From Chloroflexota bacterium (GTDB lineage Bacteria > Chloroflexota > Dormibacteria > Dormibacterales > Dormibacteraceae): a stretch of DNA of 64,000 nt. The notes under the pieces were generated by a model. It searched no databases. It saw only the letters and a program-made list of their open reading frames with translations, and had not been told where the DNA came from. Both the position numbers and the translations under genes were made by a program. The stretch lies in contig VBFH01000032.1 of assembly GCA_005883575.1 (NCBI GenBank), positions 1-64,000 of the forward strand. Direction: 5' to 3'. Positions 59,040 to 64,000 of this stretch are shown here, one piece after another (positions within the stretch are counted from its first letter, which is position 1; each line of letters opens with the position of its first letter).

Positions 59040-59304
59040 AGCCACTCGGGGGGGGCAAAACACACCCTCCGAAGCAGACGTCAGCCGGATGATCCGGGCA
59101 GAGGTTGAAACCTGGAAGCCCCGGCACGGCCCGGACTGGTCGGATTTGATGATCCGTCTTGCCGCCGCCGGGCCATCGCCGTGGGTGGTGTACACGACCG
59201 CAAGCGCAGCCCTCGTCGTGATCCTGTTCGCGGCTTTTCTGGTCGGCTCATGGCTGCAGATCGGGGCTCTGGCTCCGCAGCCGGCCACGTTCCACGGCCA
59301 CTGA
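59014..59304 (+). CDS. probable anti-sigma factor (small membrane protein)
   Basis: This 96-residue protein starts with GTG. A soluble N-terminus (about 1-55, 'EADVSRMIRAEVETWKPRHGPDWSDLMIRL') is followed by one membrane helix ('ASAALVVILFAAFLVGSWL'). Its position and topology fit an anti-sigma factor holding the ECF sigma at the membrane. No zinc HxxxCxxC motif is present, so it is not a ZAS-type. The role is an inference. Confidence 0.65.
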   Translation: MKVPYVEDKATRGGQNTPSEADVSRMIRAEVETWKPRHGPDWSDLMIRLAAAGPSPWVVYTTASAALVVILFAAFLVGSWLQIGALAPQPATFHGH

Positions 59305-60258
59305 TCAGGTGAGGAACTCGATCTCTTCGTAGCCTCCGCGCTTGCGCGCGGCGTCGACCACCACTGACCCCGCGGCCAGATCCCACAGCGCGAGGCCGTG
59401 GGATTCGAAGAGCGTGATCCCGGGCCGCTCCGGGCGCTCCCACCGGCCGGCCACCACCGACGCCAACTCCACTGCCTGGCTCCAGTCGAACCGGCCCGCC
59501 TTCGCGGCCTGGATCAGATCCCCGCTCTCGAGCTGGGCGGCGGCGAGCTGGTCGACGACGACCGTCTGGGCGCGCTCGACGAGCTCCACGGGCACCTCGG
59601 CGCGGTTGCGGAAGTTCGAGCCGACGGCGGCCACCAGGGCGTGCGGCTCGACCCAATCGGCGTCGACCACAGGCGCCGGGCTGGTGGTGACCGTGACCAC
59701 GATGTCAGCGCCTCGCACGGCGGCCTCGGCGGTGGCGGCGTCGACGCTCTGGACGCCCAGCTGCTCTCCTTGTTCCTCGGCGAACATCGCGCGCTTCTCG
59801 GCGTTGCGGCTGAAGACGCGCAGCTCGTCGATCTCGACCACACGGGCAAGCGCGAGCGCCTGGGTCGCGGCCTGCCAGCCGGTCCCGATCAAGGCCACCT
59901 TCGCCGGGCGCGCCGTGCCGAGAGTCTTGGCCGCGACCGCGGTCGCGGCGCCGGTTCGATATGCGCCCATGAAGTCCGCCTCGATGAGCGCCTCGAGCGC
60001 TCCATCGAGTCTGAACAGGGCGACCATGAACCTAACCCGACCATCGCTGACCGTGTACCCCTTGAGGCCCGTGCATCTGCCTCCGGGATAGGAGGCGAAC
60101 ATCACGTTGAGCAGGCCTCCGGGGGCAAAGGCGCGGCGCCGGGGCTCGTTGTGCGCCTCACCTTCGCCCAGCTCGCGCATCGCGTTCTCGACTGCCGCGA
60201 TCACATCGTCCATCTCGATCAGGTCCTGGACGTCACTCTCACGCAGGATCAGGGCCAT
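59305..60258 (-). CDS. ornithine cyclodeaminase / mu-crystallin family protein
   Basis: This 317-residue protein carries 'RRAFAPGGLLNVMFASYPGG', 'GLKGYTVSDGRVRF', 'DFMGAYRTGAATAVAAKTL' and the Rossmann motif 'VALIGTGWQAATQALAL'. Family members are NAD(P)-dependent: ornithine cyclodeaminase, alanine dehydrogenase or imine reductase. Which one cannot be told. Its stop abuts the small anti-sigma-like gene. Its start is 20 bp from divergent hom. Confidence 0.92.
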   Translation of the reverse strand: MALILRESDVQDLIEMDDVIAAVENAMRELGEGEAHNEPRRRAFAPGGLLNVMFASYPGGRCTGLKGYTVSDGRVRFMVALFRLDGALEALIEADFMGAYRTGAATAVAAKTLGTARPAKVALIGTGWQAATQALALARVVEIDELRVFSRNAEKRAMFAEEQGEQLGVQSVDAATAEAAVRGADIVVTVTTSPAPVVDADWVEPHALVAAVGSNFRNRAEVPVELVERAQTVVVDQLAAAQLESGDLIQAAKAGRFDWSQAVELASVVAGRWERPERPGITLFESHGLALWDLAAGSVVVDAARKRGGYEEIEFLT

Positions 60259-60278
60259 CGCAGGGAGAATAACCGCCT

Positions 60279-61571
60279 ATGTCCGCCCGCCCCCTCAACG
60301 TCGGTTTGATCGGACTCGGGACAGTCGGCTCGCAGGTCGCCGAGCGGATGCTGTCCTGGGGTCCTCAGCTGTCTCGGCGCGCGGGGGTCGAGCTCCGCTT
60401 GAAGAAGGTTCTCGTGCGCGACGTAGGCAAGCGACGGCCGATCGAGGTCCCGTCCGACCTGCTCACGGCCGACGCATCCGAGCTGCTCGAGGACTCCTCG
60501 ATCGAGGTTCTGATCGAGGTCGCCGGTGGAGACGAGCCGATGCGGTCGTACATCGAGCGGGCGATCCAGGTGGGCAAGCACGTGATCACCGCCAACAAGG
60601 TCGTGATGGCCAAGCACGGGCCCGAGCTGCTCGACCGGGCGGCGGACCGCAACGTCGACATCTACTTTGAGGCGGCGGTCGGCGGGGGCATCCCGCTCAT
60701 CAGCACGTTCCGCGTCGATCTCCAGGCCAACCGGATCGAACGCGTGTCGGCGGTCATCAACGGCACCACCAACTACGTCCTCGGCCGCATGGCTTCCGCC
60801 GGCCTGACGATGGCCGACGCCGTGCGCGAGGCGCAGGAAGCCGGTTACGCCGAGGCCGACCCGACCGACGATATCGGCGGCTTCGACGCGACGTACAAAC
60901 TTGCGATCCTCGCCTCCATCGCCTACGAGATCAAGGTCCGGCCACGCGAGATCTACCGCGAGGGGATAGACGGCATCGAGCCCGTCGATTTCCGGTACGC
61001 GCGCGAGCTCGGATACGCGATCAAGCTGGTCGCGCACACGCAGAGGCACACCGGCCGGGTCGAGGCGCGGGTCCATCCGGCGATGGTCCCGCTCGACCAT
61101 CCGCTGGCCCGAGTCGAGGGCGCAGAGAACGCGGTGTTCGTGGAAGGCGACCTGGTCGGGCAGGTCTTGCTCGTCGGCCAGGGCGCGGGTGGACGGCCCA
61201 CGGCCTCGGCGGTCGTCGGCGACCTGATCGACCTCGCCCGCTCAATCCGCCGCGGCGTGCAGAGCCGGCCGTCGTTCAGCTTCGACGACCGCGTTGGCGT
61301 GATCCCGATCGGCGAGGTGACGACCCGTGCCTACTACCGACTCCGAGTTGCTGACCGGGCCGGCGTGGTCGCGGCCATCGGTCAGGTCTTCGCCGAGGAG
61401 GGAGTCAGCATCTCGAGCTTCATCCAGAAGGACGCGTGGTCGCACGACCAAACCGCCGAGCTCGTCGTCACCACCCACCCCTCGCTGGACGCCAGCCTTC
61501 AGAGGGCGCGGGAGCGGATGGCCGCGCTCGAGCCGGTCCACGCCGTCTCTTCGTACCTGCGCGTCTTCTAG
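60279..61571 (+). CDS. hom: homoserine dehydrogenase
   Basis: This 430-residue enzyme reduces aspartate semialdehyde to homoserine with NAD(P)H. It has the Rossmann motif 'GLIGLGTVGSQV', catalytic domain 'YFEAAVGGGIPLISTFR', 'INGTTNYVLGRM' and 'AQEAGYAEADPTDDIGGFDATYKLAILAS', and a C-terminal ACT domain (about 350-430, 'YYRLRVADRAGVVAAIGQVF') for threonine feedback. It is first in the hom-thrC-thrB-aspartate kinase operon, 8 bp before thrC. Confidence 0.97.
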   Translation: MSARPLNVGLIGLGTVGSQVAERMLSWGPQLSRRAGVELRLKKVLVRDVGKRRPIEVPSDLLTADASELLEDSSIEVLIEVAGGDEPMRSYIERAIQVGKHVITANKVVMAKHGPELLDRAADRNVDIYFEAAVGGGIPLISTFRVDLQANRIERVSAVINGTTNYVLGRMASAGLTMADAVREAQEAGYAEADPTDDIGGFDATYKLAILASIAYEIKVRPREIYREGIDGIEPVDFRYARELGYAIKLVAHTQRHTGRVEARVHPAMVPLDHPLARVEGAENAVFVEGDLVGQVLLVGQGAGGRPTASAVVGDLIDLARSIRRGVQSRPSFSFDDRVGVIPIGEVTTRAYYRLRVADRAGVVAAIGQVFAEEGVSISSFIQKDAWSHDQTAELVVTTHPSLDASLQRARERMAALEPVHAVSSYLRVF

Positions 61572-61579
61572 GCGGATTC

Positions 61580-62623
61580 ATGGGTGTGATTGCTCGCTAC
61601 CGCGAGCACCTGCCCGTCGGCCCCGCCACTCCTGACGTCGACCTGAACGAGGGTTCGACGCCGCTGGTTCCCAGCCGCAACATCGGACGGACCCTGGGTC
61701 TCAGCCGCCTCTACTTCAAGTACGAGGGGCTCAACCCGACAGGCTCTTTCAAGGACCGAGGCATGGTCGTCGCCGTGGCCAAGGCGCTGGAGTCGGGCAG
61801 TCGCGTCTTCATGTGCGCGTCGACCGGAAACACCTCGGCCTCGATGGCCGCTTACGCGGCGCGGACTGGAGTACGCGCGATCGTTGTCGTTCCGTCAGGC
61901 GAAATCGCGCTCAACAAGCTGTCGCAAGCGCTGATGTACGGCGCCAAGGTGGTGGCGCTCAAGGGCAATTTCGATTTCGCGTTAGAGACCGTTCGCGACC
62001 TGACGAGCCACTACTCCGTCGCGCTCATGAACTCGGTCAACCCGCACCGGATCGCGGGCCAGAAGACCGCTGCGTTCGAGATCGTCGACGAGCTGGGCGA
62101 CGCACCTGACTACCTGATGCTGCCGGTGGGCAACGCCGGCAACATCACCGCGTACTGGAAAGGCTTTCGTGAGTACCACGCGGCGGGCCGGGCCACGCGC
62201 TTGCCGCGCATGGTGGGAGCCCAGGCTGAAGGCGCCGCGCCCATCGTCACTGGGAGCCCGGTGCCGAACCCGAAAACCGTCGCCTCCGCAATCCGAATCG
62301 GCAATCCAGCCTCTTGGGAGGGCGCGACCTCAGCCCGGGACGAGTCGGGGGGGATGATCGCGGCGGTCACGGATACCGAGATCCTTTCGGCGCAGATCCG
62401 GCTCGCGGGCAGCGAGGGACTTTTCGCCGAACCCGCCTCAGCGGCCCCGCTGGCGCTTTTGTTCCGCCTCGTCCGCGAGCGCAAGATCGACAAGGACGCC
62501 ACTACCGTCGTGGTTCTGACCGGCTCGGGACTCAAAGACCCTGACGCCGCGCTGAAGAATGTCGAACCGCCCATCGAGCTCGACGGAGACGCGCGCACAC
62601 TCGCTAAGGTCTTGAAGCTGTGA
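61580..62623 (+). CDS. thrC: threonine synthase
   Basis: This 347-residue PLP enzyme (short, class I type) turns O-phosphohomoserine into threonine. PLP Lys is in 'NPTGSFKDRGM', then 'CASTGNTSASMAAYAARTGV', 'LPVGNAGNITAYWKGF' and the phosphate/PLP-ring site 'VVLTGSGLKDP'. ATG at 61580 is chosen because the conserved N-terminus 'YREHLPVG' follows. thrB begins 13 bp downstream. Confidence 0.97.
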   Translation: MGVIARYREHLPVGPATPDVDLNEGSTPLVPSRNIGRTLGLSRLYFKYEGLNPTGSFKDRGMVVAVAKALESGSRVFMCASTGNTSASMAAYAARTGVRAIVVVPSGEIALNKLSQALMYGAKVVALKGNFDFALETVRDLTSHYSVALMNSVNPHRIAGQKTAAFEIVDELGDAPDYLMLPVGNAGNITAYWKGFREYHAAGRATRLPRMVGAQAEGAAPIVTGSPVPNPKTVASAIRIGNPASWEGATSARDESGGMIAAVTDTEILSAQIRLAGSEGLFAEPASAAPLALLFRLVRERKIDKDATTVVVLTGSGLKDPDAALKNVEPPIELDGDARTLAKVLKL

Positions 62624-62636
62624 TGGGCGTCGCCAC

Positions 62637-63449
62637 GTGCGCATAAAGGTCCCTGCCTCGATCGCCAACATCGGTCCCGGCTTCGACTGCATGGCGATGG
62701 CCATCGACCTCTGGCTGGAGGTCGAGGCCAACGAGGCCCAGAGGCCGGCCTGGGACTACGAGGGCGAAGGCGCCGACTATCTGTACGCGCACGAGAACCC
62801 GTTCACCCGGCTGCACATGAAAGGCAGGGTCCGAAGTGAGATCCCGCTGGGGGTCGGTCTCGGCAGCAGCGCCGCCGCGCGGCTAGCTGCCTCCGCGCTC
62901 AGCAGCCCATGGGACGTGAAGAGCCACGTGATCGACGCGGGCGCAGACGAAGGGCACTACGACAACGTCGCCGCGTCCGCAGCGGGTGGCATTCGCATCG
63001 TGTCCGAAAAGGTCGATGAAAAATTGCCAAACCCCGGTTGGGGAATCGCGCTCTTCATCGCGCACCAGCCGCTGCCAACAGAAAAAGCTCGGTCCGTGCT
63101 GCCAGACGAGGTGCCTCTGGGCGACGCATCCTTCAACGCGTCCCGGACCGCGCTGCTCGTGCGTGCGATCGTCTCCAAACGCTCATCGCTGCTCGGAGAA
63201 GCCATGCGCGACCGGCTGCATCAGCCCCATCGCCTCCACCTCTATCCCTGGGTCGAAGAGATCATCCACGTCGCCGAGGCGGCGGGCGCCTATGGCGCGG
63301 CGATCTGCGGCGCCGGCCCCAGCGTCTTTGCTTTTTGCGCGGCTTCGCAGGCCAACCGCATCGCCAAAGCGATGGAGGAGGCGCACCCGCTTCGCGGTCG
63401 CGCGCTGGTCACCAAGATCACCGACAAGGGCATGTTCCGGACGTTGTGA
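62637..63449 (+). CDS. thrB: homoserine kinase
   Basis: This 270-residue GHMP kinase starts with GTG. It has '[22 protein letters not shown]', ATP loop '[16 protein letters not shown]', '[18 protein letters not shown]' (the usual GH-x-DN block has Tyr between) and '[18 protein letters not shown]'. It phosphorylates homoserine for threonine synthase, encoded just upstream. The stop overlaps the aspartate kinase start by 4 bp (GTGA). It is somewhat shorter than the usual ~300 residues. Confidence 0.96.
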   Translation: MRIKVPASIANIGPGFDCMAMAIDLWLEVEANEAQRPAWDYEGEGADYLYAHENPFTRLHMKGRVRSEIPLGVGLGSSAAARLAASALSSPWDVKSHVIDAGADEGHYDNVAASAAGGIRIVSEKVDEKLPNPGWGIALFIAHQPLPTEKARSVLPDEVPLGDASFNASRTALLVRAIVSKRSSLLGEAMRDRLHQPHRLHLYPWVEEIIHVAEAAGAYGAAICGAGPSVFAFCAASQANRIAKAMEEAHPLRGRALVTKITDKGMFRTL

Positions 63450-64000
63450 TCGTCCAGAAATACGGCGGTACCTCGGTCAGCTCCGCCGCGCGCATCCATC
63501 GCGTGAGCCGCCGCATCGCCGAAACCGTCAGGCAAGGGCAGCAGGTCGTCGCAGTCGTTTCCGCTATGGGCCACACCACCGATCGCTTGATCGCGCTTGC
63601 CAACAGTGTCAACCCGGAGCCCCCGGCGCGCGAGCTCGACACGCTGGTGGCGAACGGCGAAACGATCACCGCGCCTCTGGTCGCCATGTGTCTCCAGGGC
63701 ATGGGCGTGCCGGCGGTCTCTCTTTCCGGGGCCCAGGCCGGCGTGCGCACCAGCGAGCACCACTCGCGGGCGCGGATCCGCGACATCAAGCCCGACCGGA
63801 TCGTCGAGGCCCTGCGTAAGCGGCAGGTGCCTGTCGTCGCCGGATTCCAGGGCGTGACCGAGGAGCTCGAGATCACAACCCTCGGGCGCGGTGGTTCCGA
63901 CACGACCGCGGTCGCGCTCGCGGCCTCGCTGGGAGCCGACTCGTGCGAGATCTACACCGACGTGGACGGGATCTTCACCGCCGATCCCCGGGTGGTGAAA
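63446..64000 (+). CDS. aspartate kinase, N-terminal part (3' end outside window)
   Basis: GTG at 63446 overlaps the thrB stop. The frame is open to the window end (185 codons). '[15 protein letters not shown]' is the aspartokinase N-terminal signature, and '[37 protein letters not shown]' the substrate/ATP region. It phosphorylates aspartate, the first step towards threonine, methionine and lysine, and completes a four-gene threonine operon. The regulatory ACT domains lie beyond the window. Confidence 0.97.
   Translation, partial: MIVQKYGGTSVSSAARIHRVSRRIAETVRQGQQVVAVVSAMGHTTDRLIALANSVNPEPPARELDTLVANGETITAPLVAMCLQGMGVPAVSLSGAQAGVRTSEHHSRARIRDIKPDRIVEALRKRQVPVVAGFQGVTEELEITTLGRGGSDTTAVALAASLGADSCEIYTDVDGIFTADPRVVK

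Overview
The window is GC-rich, densely coded bacterial chromosome. It combines F420-type enzymes (a PPOX-class protein and an LLM oxidoreductase), a wax-ester-synthase-like acyltransferase, several Ser/Thr-kinase-type proteins, a DUF2510-like protein, frequent GTG/TTG starts and a few genes that look leaderless. This suggests a soil-type Gram-positive-grade lineage of the Actinomycetota / Chloroflexota / Candidatus Dormibacterota kind. That placement is inferred from gene content; no rRNA is present to test it.

Layout. 1-309 is the 3' end of groEL, followed by a hairpin. 310-4290 is a small accessory island: three same-orientation copies of a ~65 bp repeat, plus a possible fourth fragment, separate a SnoaL-like remnant, an alpha/beta hydrolase, an unknown CxxC protein, a VapBC pair and a decapitated PIN toxin. 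4269-12631 holds an SdpR/SdpI-like pair, an OmpR-type two-component system with a Gly-rich membrane protein, an SDR with Phe in place of the catalytic Tyr, a shortened GDPD, a MacB-like ABC exporter and ArsR/SRPBCC genes around a palindromic operator. 12723-17374 holds LysE, a thioesterase, PhzF, a GrdB/PrdB-like reductase with an in-frame UGA at the family selenocysteine position, MsrB and F420 enzymes. 17372-19799 holds a gutted ECF sigma gene, YCII, an ArsR-VOC-SRPBCC operon and dodecin. 19818-23620 holds an isochorismatase-fold hydrolase, a thiolase and an S9 peptidase.

23779-28202 holds a pseudokinase facing two paralogous FecR-domain proteins and a lipoprotein. 28900-38821 holds lactate permease, membrane proteins, typA, a cold-shock gene with a structured leader, PPK2, an HtrA-like protease and WS/DGAT. 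38834-41798 is a molybdate operon (HTH-TOBE regulator, modA, modB, modC). 42571-46913 is an export-linked cluster (DUF1800, DUF1501, a small membrane protein, ApbE, a heme-type membrane protein). 47018-53195 holds a PrsW-like protease, a GNAT enzyme and a 944-residue kinase / Cys-rich / AAA+ fusion. 53235-59304 holds an amidase, an acyl-CoA ligase, a PHP protein, DUF genes and a sigma/anti-sigma-like pair. 59305-64000 holds an ornithine-cyclodeaminase-family gene and the operon hom-thrC-thrB-aspartate kinase, the last cut by the window end.

Five tRNA genes are visible: Leu-TAG, Leu-CAA, Leu-CAG, Arg-TCG and Leu-GAG. The points most worth following are the UGA-containing GrdB/PrdB-like gene, the kinase-AAA+ fusion, the pseudokinase/FecR locus and the repeat-bounded modules beside groEL.
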